A DNA stretch of 64,000 nucleotides, from NCBI RefSeq assembly GCF_009795715.1, contig NZ_WTCR01000002.1, forward strand, positions 248,001-312,000. The letters are read 5' to 3'. Shown piece after piece: positions 1 through 8,813 of the stretch (position 1 is its first letter; every line of letters begins with the position of its first letter). Under the pieces are notes generated by a model, which was not told where the DNA came from, searched no databases, and saw only the letters and a program-made list of their open reading frames with translations. The translations under genes and the position numbers were made by a program. This stretch comes from Labilibaculum euxinicum. GTDB taxonomy: Bacteria; Bacteroidota; Bacteroidia; Bacteroidales; Marinifilaceae.

Positions 1-866
1 TTCAAGTAATCTTTTGGTCCATTTTAGAGTTGTTGAAAATTTTATTTCTATTAGAGCCATTACTTTTGTTTGGCGTATTGAAACGTTTGGATTCCAGAAG
101 AAAGGAAATTGAGAAGGTTTTCTCATTTGTGGGACGAATCGATGCGCTATTGTCTATTGCTTCCTTGCGAAAAGGCGGCGACTGCTGTATTCCCAAAATT
201 GATGAGGAGAACAGTCGGATGGAAGCTCGTGAGATTTATCATCCATTAATTGTGAATTGTGTTCGAAATGATATTGAGGTAAACGATAAATCCATATTGC
301 TTACCGGATCGAATATGTCGGGTAAAACTTCTCTTATTCGAGCCATTGGCATCAATGTTCTTACTGGATTAACGATGAATACCTGCTTTGCTAAATCAAT
401 GATGATTCCTCGAATTTGTATCTATTCTGCAATCCGTATTAGTGACGATTTAATGAATGACAAGAGCTACTATTTTGAAGAGGTTCTTACCATTAAAAAC
501 ATGATTGACAAGTCGTGTAATGCAAAAGTCAGTTTGTTTTTGCTCGATGAGATTTTTAAAGGAACCAATACCGTCGAACGGATTTCTGCGGGGAAAGCAG
601 TATTGTCTGCGCTTGCAAAAAATAACAATAGGGTATTCGTATCTACTCACGATATCGAATTAACCGATTTGTTGGAGAAGGAGTATGAATTGTATCACTT
701 CAGTGAACTTGTGAGCGATAAATCGGTGGACTTTGACTACAAATTGAAGGAAGGAAAACTGAAAAACAGAAATGCAATCAGGATACTTGAAATAAATGAT
801 TTTCCGGAGCTGGTAATTAAGGAGGCGATGGCATTAGCAGAAGAACTGGATCGAAATAGGCTTTGA
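1..866 (+). CDS. MutS-like ATPase, C-terminal part (5' truncated by window edge)
   Basis: This is the C-terminal ATPase domain of a MutS-family protein. The frame is open to the first complete codon of the window (position 3), so the start lies outside. The visible part opens with a hydrophobic stretch (probable membrane helix), then has a Walker A motif GSNMSGKTS, a Walker B LFLLDEIF followed by KGTNT, which matches the MutS signature DE-x-GT, and a His-switch-like STHD. Family knowledge: MutS proteins bind mispaired or branched DNA using paired ATPase domains. The hydrophobic segment and the short C-terminus suggest one of the membrane-associated MutS-like paralogues common in Bacteroidota rather than repair MutS, but the recognition domains cannot be seen. 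Subfamily is inference. Confidence 0.85.
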   Translation, partial: QVIFWSILELLKILFLLEPLLLFGVLKRLDSRRKEIEKVFSFVGRIDALLSIASLRKGGDCCIPKIDEENSRMEAREIYHPLIVNCVRNDIEVNDKSILLTGSNMSGKTSLIRAIGINVLTGLTMNTCFAKSMMIPRICIYSAIRISDDLMNDKSYYFEEVLTIKNMIDKSCNAKVSLFLLDEIFKGTNTVERISAGKAVLSALAKNNNRVFVSTHDIELTDLLEKEYELYHFSELVSDKSVDFDYKLKEGKLKNRNAIRILEINDFPELVIKEAMALAEELDRNRL

Positions 867-946
867 AGTTAAATAGTTTAGCTATTGTTTGAGCAATAAA
901 GGGATAAAGTTTGGTATTATGATGATTCATAATTAAGTAAAATTAC

Positions 947-954
947 TATTTTTG
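947..954 (+). promoter_or_regulatory. Bacteroidota -7 box (TATTTTTG)
   Basis: An exact TAnnTTTG match. Transcription would begin near 961, which argues against the upstream TTG at 952 as start codon of the next gene. No convincing -33 TTTG at the usual spacing. Confidence 0.4.
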
Positions 955-993
955 TTCAATTTCTATAAAAATATAAATCTGAAAATTTTGAAA

Positions 994-2007
994 GTGAAAA
1001 CTCATTTGTTGTCAGGCATGTTATTGCTTCTTATAACAACCTCCTGTTCTCAAAAAGATACCGCAAAGAAGGAAATCTCTTTTTATCATTGGAAATCGAA
1101 AGCTGAATTTAATAGTCAATATCAGGAATCTTTAAAGAGTGCAAATGCTAATAAAATCTATCTGCATTATTTTGATATAATATCGGAGCACGAACCCAAT
1201 TGGTATGATGATGGTATTGTTCCAACTTATGTATTGAAAAGTGTTGCAAAGGAGTACAAGGAGTTTGAAATTGTTCCGGTTGTATACATTACCAATAGAG
1301 TTTTTCAGGTATCAGATCTGGAAATACAGAAATTATCCAATAGGATAAGAGATTTGGTGAATCAGATCAGTTTGAAACATTTTAACAAGCAAATTTCCCA
1401 AATTCAAATTGATTGTGATTGGACAGAAAGTACCAAATACGCTTATTTTGAATTGTTGGAAAACTTAGGTAAAGAATTTGATTTGGATGTGACCATTCGT
1501 TTGCATCAAATTAAATTTAAAGAAAGAACTGGAATTCCTCCCGTGAAGAAAGGTACATTGATGTTGTATAATGTTGGAGACTTAAAAAACATGAATCAGA
1601 ATTCCATTCTGCAAAACAGCATTGTGAAACAGTACATCGATTCTGAAACCAAATATCCTTTGCCTTTGAATATTGCTTTGCCTCTTTTCTCGCAAACAGT
1701 GGTTAAGAATAAGGATAATGAAATTAAAATTATTAAAAATGCCGAGAGAACAATATTTAAAAACGATCCGCATTTTAAACAAGTTGATGTGAAAAATTTC
1801 CAAGTGGTAAAGGATACGCTCTGCAAGGGGTTTTATTTGAGTGAAGGTTATGAAATCAAATTGGAAGAATTATCTGTTGCTGAAATTGTGAACTCGTACC
1901 AAACAATAAAAGAAAGCAAACTAATTACGAACGGGATTATATTTTATCATATGGATGAAAAATCTCTTTCGAATATCAATCTTAGCGAATTAGTCGGAAA
2001 ATTATGA
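994..2007 (+). CDS. DUF3142-like lipoprotein
   Basis: Exported lipoprotein of unknown biochemical role. I place the start at the GTG at 994 because it gives a clean lipoprotein signal (MKTHLLSG, hydrophobic core, then TTSC) and because the -7 box at 947-954 puts the transcript start after the more distal TTG at 952. TTG 988 and ATG 1018 are alternatives. After the signal comes one globular region of about 315 residues with FYHWK, YLHYFDI, IQIDCDWT and a late IFYHMDE; the strand with an acidic IDCDW and the overall order resemble DUF3142, a TIM-barrel-like family. It overlaps the next gene by 4 bases (ATGA), so the two are almost certainly translated together. Family assignment is moderate; function unknown. 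Confidence 0.65.
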   Translation: MKTHLLSGMLLLLITTSCSQKDTAKKEISFYHWKSKAEFNSQYQESLKSANANKIYLHYFDIISEHEPNWYDDGIVPTYVLKSVAKEYKEFEIVPVVYITNRVFQVSDLEIQKLSNRIRDLVNQISLKHFNKQISQIQIDCDWTESTKYAYFELLENLGKEFDLDVTIRLHQIKFKERTGIPPVKKGTLMLYNVGDLKNMNQNSILQNSIVKQYIDSETKYPLPLNIALPLFSQTVVKNKDNEIKIIKNAERTIFKNDPHFKQVDVKNFQVVKDTLCKGFYLSEGYEIKLEELSVAEIVNSYQTIKESKLITNGIIFYHMDEKSLSNINLSELVGKL

Positions 2008-4307
2008 AGAATATTTTAACTGGGTTATTAGTATTTATATCATCTGCAGTATTTGCATGTGGTGGAGGTGATTGGGAAGGAATGTGGTTTTATAACTTGT
2101 TTGCACAAACAAATATTTCAGCCAAAGAGTTCTATCCTTTTTTAAGGGATGATTACAATGCTTTTTATGGAGAAAATTCTTATTCAGAATCCAAGGAACC
2201 TGAATATCCTGAAGGGAATGTAAAATTGTGGAAAGAGATTCTTACGGGGTGGAGTACCGAAGAAATTGAAATGGCAATTTACAAGCCTGAAGATTTTAAT
2301 TGGATCAATAAGGATTCTGAAACAGAAAAGAGAGCGAAACTCTATGTAGATTTTGCCCAAGAGTGCAGTGAAGCATTTAGTTATAGAACAAGAAGGAACT
2401 CGTGGGATTACGATGAGATTTTAGAGGAGAAGGATGTGGACACGGAAGCTTTACTTGAAAAGGCAAATTTATTGTTGAGTAGTGAGACTGACCCGCAATT
2501 ACAAGCGCGTTACTACTATCAGATCATTCGCATTATGCATTATTCGAAAGCATGGGGTGAAGCCATAGGCTTTTATGAAGCAAAAGTTGAAAATAAAATA
2601 CAAAAAAATGAGATTTACTATTATATTTTAGATCAAGTTGCCGGTTGTTATTATTCCACCGAAAATTATGAGAAGGCAGCTTACCTGTTCACAAAAATAG
2701 TGAGTAATAGTATCGATAGAAAAAAATCTGCATTTGTAAGTTTCAATTTTTGCACCTCTTTTGAGGCTGAAGGGCGGTCTTTTGTAAATGGAATTGAAGA
2801 TGAAAAAGATTTACTCCTGATAACAAGTTTGCGTAATTTCTCAAATGAGACTGATAATATTAATAAGTTTATTGGGTTCGATGCTAATGATCGAAGAGTT
2901 GAGCTTTTATTTATGCGTGCATTAAATAATGTTGAACGCGATGTATGGCCTAAAAATATTGGTGTAGGAGAGAGCAGATTACCTAATTTGGAAGAAGGAG
3001 AGGATTACAACGAATTATTAAATATTGCCGAACTACAGCTTTCTAATCAGAAGGTGAAAAATACTGATTTCTGGAGAATGGCCGGTTCGTATTTGTCTTT
3101 TATCAGGAATGACATAGGTGAAGCAAAAAGAAAACTGGAGGCAGTAAAATCATTTGCAGATCAGAAAAAGATTCTGTCAATAGTTTATGAAGTTTTTTCC
3201 TGGGAGAATATTTCCATTGAAAATGAGAACTTTATTTCTCAGGTGCTTTCAAAATATCCTGACAAGGGAACTTGGCCAGTTGATTTTAATTCAGATCTAA
3301 AGAGTTTTATTAAAGCTAAAATCGCCAATCTTTACTATGCAAACAATCAAATAGCAAAAGCATTTCTTGTTCATAACCAATTGGAATCGGGTGGAGGTAT
3401 TAGTTCTTTGGAGCTGTTAGATGCTTTGGAGGCCTTTTATAATAAGCCTGATAAAAGCGCTTACGAAAAGGAACTTTTGGAGAATAGGAGGAGTAACTAC
3501 AAGTTTATTGATTATCTGAATTATCAGAAAGGTATTTATTATTTGTATCAGAAAAATGCAGAATCGGCATTGGAGTATTTTGGTAAGAGTACCAATTTGA
3601 GTGGCACAATATCTTTATCAAATAAAATATTTAGTAATAATATTATAGAATGTTTTTCCTGCGATGAAAAGGAAGTGATGGATGATGAAGTTTATAAAGC
3701 AGATTTGTTCTCTTTTATTAAACCAGACTTTTCTATTTCTGATCTGGCGGTTTATTTGATTGAATTAGAAAAGCTAACCGCTAACGAAAAACAGTGGAAA
3801 GCCAAATTGGCGAACTATTTATTAGCTAATTATTACTATAATATCTCAAATACAGGATATTACAGAGGGGCTTTAATTGGTGATTCCAACTGTTGTGATT
3901 ATAATTACATTCATTATTCGAGTGATCATTATCAGTCCAGTGAAAACGGCGCTGATATTATTGCAAACAGAAAAGGGTTCAACCTTTCGGATATTACATC
4001 CTACAACAAAACTTATTTTGGGCTAAGTGAAATGTCCCTCGAGTTTTATCAGCGTGTAATTGAATTATCAACAGATAAGGAATTAAATGCCCGATGTCTT
4101 TATTTAATGGCAAAATGTGAATTGAATACTTATTACAATGAGGGAAGCGATGATACTTTTAAAGTTAATTTTAGTAAGTATAATGAATTGGAATTACCGA
4201 ACTACAAAAGTTTTAAAACTCTGAAGGAGGATTATTCAGATACAAAATTTCATGAAATGATTATCAATCATTGCAGCTATTTTAGATTGTATAGTTCAAC
4301 TCACTAG
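2004..4307 (+). CDS. Large exported TPR-like repeat protein
   Basis: A 767-residue protein starting with a signal peptide that ends in VFAC-GGG, so it may be a lipoprotein or a Sec-secreted protein. The rest is almost entirely alpha-helical, with repeated TPR-type motifs such as KAWGEAIGFYEAK, NYEKAAYLFTKIV and NAESALEYFGKS spaced along the chain, and many Tyr/Asn-rich helices. It is coupled to the DUF3142-like lipoprotein by a 4-base overlap, so the pair probably acts together in the envelope. TPR proteins scaffold protein complexes; no catalytic motif was seen. The gene ends just before a strong terminator. Specific role unknown. Confidence 0.75.
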   Translation: MKNILTGLLVFISSAVFACGGGDWEGMWFYNLFAQTNISAKEFYPFLRDDYNAFYGENSYSESKEPEYPEGNVKLWKEILTGWSTEEIEMAIYKPEDFNWINKDSETEKRAKLYVDFAQECSEAFSYRTRRNSWDYDEILEEKDVDTEALLEKANLLLSSETDPQLQARYYYQIIRIMHYSKAWGEAIGFYEAKVENKIQKNEIYYYILDQVAGCYYSTENYEKAAYLFTKIVSNSIDRKKSAFVSFNFCTSFEAEGRSFVNGIEDEKDLLLITSLRNFSNETDNINKFIGFDANDRRVELLFMRALNNVERDVWPKNIGVGESRLPNLEEGEDYNELLNIAELQLSNQKVKNTDFWRMAGSYLSFIRNDIGEAKRKLEAVKSFADQKKILSIVYEVFSWENISIENENFISQVLSKYPDKGTWPVDFNSDLKSFIKAKIANLYYANNQIAKAFLVHNQLESGGGISSLELLDALEAFYNKPDKSAYEKELLENRRSNYKFIDYLNYQKGIYYLYQKNAESALEYFGKSTNLSGTISLSNKIFSNNIIECFSCDEKEVMDDEVYKADLFSFIKPDFSISDLAVYLIELEKLTANEKQWKAKLANYLLANYYYNISNTGYYRGALIGDSNCCDYNYIHYSSDHYQSSENGADIIANRKGFNLSDITSYNKTYFGLSEMSLEFYQRVIELSTDKELNARCLYLMAKCELNTYYNEGSDDTFKVNFSKYNELELPNYKSFKTLKEDYSDTKFHEMIINHCSYFRLYSSTH

Positions 4308-4333
4308 TAGGGACGTGTATTCGCGCTAACTAT

Positions 4334-4369
4334 AAACAAGCAACTTCAAATTTTAAAGTTGCTTGTTTT
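4334..4369 (+). terminator. Rho-independent terminator of the DUF3142-TPR pair
   Basis: A 13-bp perfect stem (4334-4346 with 4356-4368) followed by a short T run, 27 bases after the TPR stop codon. Confidence 0.8.
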
Positions 4370-4459
4370 GTATCCTATTGTTTTAAAATAGACGAATAAC
4401 AACTCTGAATACTTTTTCTTGAAGCCCACTCTGATTAGGAGTTGTGACAAAAAAAACTG

Positions 4460-4467
4460 TAGTTTTG
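4460..4467 (+). promoter_or_regulatory. -7 box (TAGTTTTG) of the DUF3859-like gene
   Basis: Exact TAnnTTTG match 48 bases before the ATG at 4515. It lies inside the longer reading frame that begins at 4419, supporting 4515 as the real start. A TTG at 4442-4444 is nearer than usual for a -33 element. Confidence 0.4.
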
Positions 4468-4514
4468 CTGTTTTCATTCAAAGTGAGGCCATCAATCAGT
4501 TTAAAACAACAATA

Positions 4515-4943
4515 ATGAATATAAAAATAGTTGATTACGGAATTTGTAAAGCGGTAGGAGAGACGAAGAAAGACATTGTTCCGGGTAGTACAACAGGATA
4601 CTTTTTGCATTCTGACGATATGGAGTTTGTGGAAAAAACCGATGTTATTCATCCTACGGTAGGTTTGAGTTTTGGAATAAGTTATCAATTCGAAATTGAT
4701 TCAGAGGAAGCGGAACTTGTTGATTTTGTGTGCAGGATAAGACATCCTAAGTTGGTGAATCCAATTAGTAAGGAACAATTTATGGAAACAACAGAGGAAA
4801 AAGACAGCTATACTGATGAGTTAGGCTATGACTTCTACACGTTTGAATTGGACTGGGAAATGCAGCTGGGGGAATGGATTTTTGAGATTATCTATGATGA
4901 CAAGATCATGTGCAGTCAGACATTTATTTTGAAAGATCTTTAG
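4515..4943 (+). CDS. DUF3859-like protein
   Basis: A small cytoplasmic protein of 142 residues with alternating beta strands. The pattern GLSFGISYQFEI, CRIRHPKL, the SYTDELG-like segment and a C-terminal FELDWEMQLGEWIFEI followed by a final strand matches the DUF3859 family, which is predicted to be an immunoglobulin-like sandwich. No signal peptide is seen. The reading frame extends to 4419 upstream, but ATG 4515 (MNIKIVDYG) starts at the first predicted strand and has a -7 box before it. It stands alone between a terminator and the HEPN-like gene. Biochemical function is unknown. Confidence 0.65.
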   Translation: MNIKIVDYGICKAVGETKKDIVPGSTTGYFLHSDDMEFVEKTDVIHPTVGLSFGISYQFEIDSEEAELVDFVCRIRHPKLVNPISKEQFMETTEEKDSYTDELGYDFYTFELDWEMQLGEWIFEIIYDDKIMCSQTFILKDL

Positions 4944-5082
4944 GTTGGCATTTTAGTTTTAAATGAGAGTGTTGTTGAAAAAAAAGAGGGGAGATTGTGA
5001 CGAGTTTTAGATTTAATATGTTAGCAGTAGCGAACTTAAAATCTAACGGTTAAAAAGTAATAATTAAGATTTATTATTTCAA

Positions 5083-5796
5083 ATGCATAGAAAAATTGAA
5101 AATGTAAGAGCTCGTATAGAATTTGTTAATAAACTCACTTCTGTCAAAGAAGCTTTTAGAGGAACGGAATTAGTAAAGAAGAGCGAAAATGGGGATTTTA
5201 ACCATCCATATATTCATTTTGACGGCCTGAGATTCTATTTGATTTTAACATGTTTTGATATTTTAGGATCCAATAAGGAGTATTTACCCTTTTCAAATTG
5301 GTTAACTTCTTCCAATACTAAAAATGAAAGGGCAGAAATTTTTGCTCAAATGAATAAGAATGAGATTACTTCAGAAAGTGTTAATGATATATATCTAGGC
5401 TATAATAAGATTTATGGAGTTACTAAAGGATTTAAACGGTTTATTGCAGAAATTCTTTCAGATGAAAATAGAAAATTATTACTAGATAACATTATGATAC
5501 GTAAATTTGACAACGTATCTGGAATTCAATTAAAATATACACCTCCAGATAGTAAAAAAATTGATTTTTTATATCAAGTTAGAAATTCATTTACCCATAC
5601 CGGTGAGCCATATGCAACACCTGCTGGAGGAATATTTGATATAATTGAAGATGGACGAATAATAGATGGAGGTAGGAAATGGGGGTATTACTGTATTCAT
5701 ATTGAAAAGAATAACAAATTTTACTACGAATACTATGTTCGAAAATGGCCTAAAATATTAATTGAGATTTTAAATAATACTATTGAGACTCTATAA
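5083..5796 (+). CDS. HEPN-like protein (RNxxxH-type motif), function unproven
   Basis: A 237-residue soluble protein without signal peptide. I do not recognise a named family, but the segment QVRNSFTHTG holds R167 and H172 in an R-x4-H arrangement within a helix (R-N-S-F-T-H), the hallmark of HEPN RNases, with an N-terminal all-helical region. A C-terminal beta-rich part (YYCIHIE, FYYEYYVRKW) follows. HEPN proteins are often RNases of toxin-antitoxin or anti-phage systems, or structural relatives that lack activity. No antitoxin-like partner is visible. A stem-forming sequence (5003-5060) precedes it. It is more AT-rich than its neighbours, which fits transfer. The HEPN call is an inference from one motif. 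Confidence 0.45.
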   Translation: MHRKIENVRARIEFVNKLTSVKEAFRGTELVKKSENGDFNHPYIHFDGLRFYLILTCFDILGSNKEYLPFSNWLTSSNTKNERAEIFAQMNKNEITSESVNDIYLGYNKIYGVTKGFKRFIAEILSDENRKLLLDNIMIRKFDNVSGIQLKYTPPDSKKIDFLYQVRNSFTHTGEPYATPAGGIFDIIEDGRIIDGGRKWGYYCIHIEKNNKFYYEYYVRKWPKILIEILNNTIETL

Positions 5797-6052
5797 AATA
5801 GGTGAATGTATCAATCTAATGTTTTTCAACTTTTCTAATCGAACTGAGAGCCTGACTTGAAGTGAGATCCTCAAAAGGGTGAATTCTTATGCAATAATAA
5901 GAACTTTCAATGATCTAATCAAAAACAATCCGCACGGGTACCATCTACAATTTATGTAGAAATTGTTTTGGGGCTCCCACTTAAGTGGGATTCCCAATAA
6001 AAAGACCTTATTGGTATCCTCACTTGAAGTGAGAACACCAAGCTATGGTATA
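5797..6052. repeat. Palindrome cluster with a duplicated purU 3' end
   Basis: This intergenic stretch holds a perfect 16-bp palindrome TCCCACTTAAGTGGGA (5975-5990), a hairpin CCAATAA/TTATTGG (5994-6014), CTCACTT-G-AAGTGAG (6019-6033) and a variant of the latter at 5852-5866. Positions 5921-5951 repeat, with a few changes, the last codons of purU found at 6056-6085. The arrangement looks like a small palindromic insertion that duplicated or displaced the purU end. Confidence 0.6.
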
Positions 6053-6913
6053 TTAAAAAACAATCGTACGCGTACCATCTACAATAATTCGGTGTTCTGC
6101 TTTGTAGGCAAGGGCACGAGCCAATACAATACGTTCCAAATCTCTTCCTTTTCGGATTAAATCTTTAATCGTGTCTTTGTGCGTAATTCGCATAATATCC
6201 TGCTCGATAATTGGTCCTTCGTCTAGATCTTCGGTTACGAAGTGACTTGTTGCTCCAATCATTTTTACACCGCGCTCGTATGCTTGTTTGTATGGATTTC
6301 CACCTACAAAGCCGGGTAAAAAGGAGTGGTGTATGTTAATTATTTTATTTTTAAATGCATTGATAAAAGTAGGTGATAGTACCTGCATGTAACGAGCCAA
6401 AACAACCAAGTCGATATTGTGTTCTCTCAGTAAGGCAATCTCTTTGGCTTCCTGCTCCGGTTTGGTTTCTTTTGTTATCGGAAAAACATGGTATGGAATT
6501 CCGGCAGCATCGGCAATAGGTTTCAAATCCGGATGATTCGATACGATTAAAGGAATTTCGATGTGGTATTCGCTCATGTTGTAGCGCCACAGAATTTCCT
6601 GCAGACAATGGTCGTATTTCGAAACGAAAATGGCTACGCGTTGCTTCTGATTCGAAAATTCGATTCTCCAATGTGCATCAAACTCTTTGGCTAATGGTTC
6701 GAACGTTTCGTGAAGTTTGGAAGCAGGAATTGTTGAGTTGGACATGTTCCAGGCGATTCGCAAAGAGAAAAACTGCTGGTTTTGGTTTACATGCTCATCC
6801 AAATCGATGATGTTTCCACCTATTTCGTAGATAAATTGAGTGATTTTGGCTACAATTCCGTTTTTATCGGGACAAGTGAAGAGTAAAAATGCGTTTACAT
6901 TATTTTCAGACAT
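6053..6913 (-). CDS. purU: Formyltetrahydrofolate deformylase
   Basis: Hydrolyses 10-formyltetrahydrofolate to tetrahydrofolate and formate, balancing the one-carbon pool and giving formate for purine synthesis. The 286-residue length is normal for PurU. An N-terminal ACT domain (residues about 1-85, beginning AFLLFTCPDKNGIVAKIT) precedes a formyltransferase-fold catalytic domain (about 90-286) with NIHHSFLPGF, which supplies the catalytic Asn/His, and EDLDEGPIIEQD with the catalytic Asp. The start ATG at 6913 directly precedes the ACT domain. It is monocistronic between the palindrome cluster and the PFK gene. The last codons (VDGTRTIVF) are also found duplicated downstream of the stop. No ligand-binding leader was recognised. 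Confidence 0.95.
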   Translation of the reverse strand: MSENNVNAFLLFTCPDKNGIVAKITQFIYEIGGNIIDLDEHVNQNQQFFSLRIAWNMSNSTIPASKLHETFEPLAKEFDAHWRIEFSNQKQRVAIFVSKYDHCLQEILWRYNMSEYHIEIPLIVSNHPDLKPIADAAGIPYHVFPITKETKPEQEAKEIALLREHNIDLVVLARYMQVLSPTFINAFKNKIINIHHSFLPGFVGGNPYKQAYERGVKMIGATSHFVTEDLDEGPIIEQDIMRITHKDTIKDLIRKGRDLERIVLARALAYKAEHRIIVDGTRTIVF

Positions 6914-7233
6914 AGTTATTTCATTGATATCGGAATAATAAATTCCGTGAATTAAAGTTCAAGTTGCTAATTTGCTTCAATATTGAACGATTTGTCCGTT
7001 AGGTAAGTAGTGTGTGATGTAAAAGTAGAAAATTTGGAGAATTATTAATTAAGATTTCTGAATTAATAATTGTATAAAACAAAATAAACCATTTTAGATC
7101 TGTATTATTTCATAATATGATACAATGAACCCGGGGCTGCAGTTGCTTTAGAGCATTCCCCGGGTTATATATTGTTAGAGTCTCTAGGATTTTTATCCTT
7201 TACACTTGGATCTTTCTACTTGGAACTTCTTTT
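6914..7233. other. Intergenic region between PFK and purU with a GC-rich hairpin
   Basis: No gene seen. It contains a 9-bp perfect stem AACCCGGGG/CCCCGGGTT (7128-7136 with 7158-7166) enclosing a 21-base loop that itself can form TGCT/AGCA. It lies about 70 bases after the PFK stop on the minus strand. There is no T run, so it is a transcript-end or processing hairpin rather than a classic terminator. No promoter box for purU was found. Confidence 0.5.
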
Positions 7234-8454
7234 CTACTCCCAATTCAAAATTCTGGTGAAAACATAGTTTTCCGCATCAGAAAGATATGCTTTTGCCGCT
7301 TCAACATCTTCGGCAGTAAGATAATGCAGGTTGTAGTTCAATACAGATTGTACACGCTGACTGTTTACATCAACCAAACGAGGTTTCACCTTTCCGTTTT
7401 CGTCTTCTACATCTTTTAGGAATAGAGGAGAAGCATCGCCTATAGGATCGACAGTTACCATGCATTTCGAATGACCTTGCTTGAACAAGGTGTAAACACC
7501 ATTTCCTAACAAGGTACACAAGCTAAGATCAAAACCGATTGGCCGGCAGCAACGGATCTCAAACCCCAGTTCAACCGGACGGGTTCCAATGTTCAGATTG
7601 TAGGTTTTCATTTTGCGCTGAATCACCATATTGAAAACATGCGCTTTGCTTACGTTGAACAATTCCGGATGTCCGTGAGCATCGTAGGTAAAGTTTACAC
7701 CTGTGCTTTTGATTTCTTCATCACTCATAAAATGGAAAACTCCTTCACTGATTATAGCTGCTCCGTAGTTTAAGCCCATTATTCTTCTCTTTATGATAGA
7801 GGAGATGACCAACTGAGCAATTTTTTCAGCTGAAATGCTGGTTTTGTTGAACATTTCAGGAATAATAATCATCGGAAAATGACAGGCAGTACCAATTCCG
7901 AAAGCCAGATGACCGGCTTCTCGTCCCATGGCGGCCAATACGAACCAATTTTGTGAAGTCCGGGCATCTTCGTAAACTGTGGTTGCAATCTTAACTCCTT
8001 CGTCTTTTGCTGAGTGAAAGCCAAATGTTGGAGACCCTTCCGGCAAAGGAAGATCGTTGTCGATGGTTTTTGGTACGTGAATGTTAGAGATGTTTATCTT
8101 ATTTTCTTCCAGATATTTTGAAATTCGGTTTGCAGTAGATGCTGTATCGTCGCCACCAATGGTAACCAATAGTTTTACATTGTTTTCAACGAAAAAATCG
8201 GTTGAGAAATCTGATTTTTTTGGTTTGAAGCGACTCATTTTTAGATGTGAACCACCTCTTGTAAAGATTCCATCAAGAGTTTCGAAGTCGAGATCGACCA
8301 TTTTACGATCCTTAGAGAAAAGACCTTTGTAGCCTTCGTGCAAACCAATTACCCGATAACCGTTTTTTAAAAATACTTTTCCTACACTACTAATCACGGT
8401 GTTTATGCCCGGAGCCGGACCACCACCACACAGAATTACAACAGATTCTTTCAT
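7234..8454 (-). CDS. 6-phosphofructokinase, pyrophosphate-dependent type
   Basis: Phosphorylates fructose-6-phosphate to fructose-1,6-bisphosphate in glycolysis; the PPi-dependent reaction is reversible. The 406-residue protein has CGGGPAPGINTVI at the N-terminus, GGDDT at about residues 100-104 and PKTIDND at about 128-134. In ATP-dependent PFK these positions read GGDGS and PGTIDND; Asp and Lys there are the established markers of pyrophosphate use, so PPi as donor is a well-based inference. The later segments AAMGREAGHLAFG and HPELFNVSKAHVF fit the same group. Monocistronic, with a TATCTTTG box upstream on the minus strand. PPi use fits an energy-saving anaerobe. Confidence 0.92.
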   Translation of the reverse strand: MKESVVILCGGGPAPGINTVISSVGKVFLKNGYRVIGLHEGYKGLFSKDRKMVDLDFETLDGIFTRGGSHLKMSRFKPKKSDFSTDFFVENNVKLLVTIGGDDTASTANRISKYLEENKINISNIHVPKTIDNDLPLPEGSPTFGFHSAKDEGVKIATTVYEDARTSQNWFVLAAMGREAGHLAFGIGTACHFPMIIIPEMFNKTSISAEKIAQLVISSIIKRRIMGLNYGAAIISEGVFHFMSDEEIKSTGVNFTYDAHGHPELFNVSKAHVFNMVIQRKMKTYNLNIGTRPVELGFEIRCCRPIGFDLSLCTLLGNGVYTLFKQGHSKCMVTVDPIGDASPLFLKDVEDENGKVKPRLVDVNSQRVQSVLNYNLHYLTAEDVEAAKAYLSDAENYVFTRILNWE

Positions 8455-8487
8455 TGGATAAATGGATGTTTTATTTTAAAGATCCGG

Positions 8488-8495
8488 CAAAGATA
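8488..8495 (-). promoter_or_regulatory. -7 box (TATCTTTG) of the PFK gene
   Basis: Exact TAnnTTTG on the minus strand, 33 bases before the PFK ATG. No clear -33 TTTG at 19-21 bases. Confidence 0.4.
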
Positions 8496-8568
8496 GAGGA
8501 ATTTGGAGAACTATACTTACTTTTTTTGTGTTGAGTAAGGTGCTAATGTGATTTGAATTGCTGCGTTA

Positions 8569-8692
8569 AGGATTGCAGTGGAAACCCCGGAACCTTCCTG
8601 CAGCGGTGAGAAAGGAAGGTGAGGAGTTGCAGCGAAAAGCCTGCCCAGCGCGATGCTTTGTGCGCAGGATAGGGGAACGCCCAAAAATTTAT
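8569..8692 (+). other. GC-rich structured intergenic element (possible repeat or RNA)
   Basis: A markedly GC-rich island in an AT-rich gap between the divergent PFK and S9 peptidase genes. It has two related half-units, ATTGCAGTGGAAACCCC (8572-8588) and GTTGCAGCGAAAAGCCT (8626-8642), a 7-bp stem ACCTTCC/GGAAGGT (8592-8598, 8614-8620) and a CCTGC/GCAGG stem (8640-8644, 8664-8668) closing a GCGC-containing loop. No plausible protein: the short frame over it has no domain-like composition. It resembles the dispersed GC-rich elements of Bacteroidota intergenic regions; whether it is transcribed is unknown. Confidence 0.45.
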
Positions 8693-8813
8693 TGTAGAAT
8701 GGTAAGTTGCTGTGAAATAATATTTTGTAAGCCGGTCACTTTGTCTTATTTTTACATAGACACCACTCTTTTAAGTACTTAAATAGATTTTCTAACCTTA
8801 TTAAATCACAATT

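Noticed and set aside
5003-5060. GTTTTAGATTTAA ... TTAAAATCTAAC inverted repeat before the HEPN-like gene as a cassette attC
   Set aside because: The outer boxes do not fit RYYYAAC/GTTRRRY and no other copy is present; it is more simply a hairpin.
8573-8782. 69-codon ORF with several Arg/Cys
   Set aside because: It covers the GC-rich structured element and has no protein-like features.
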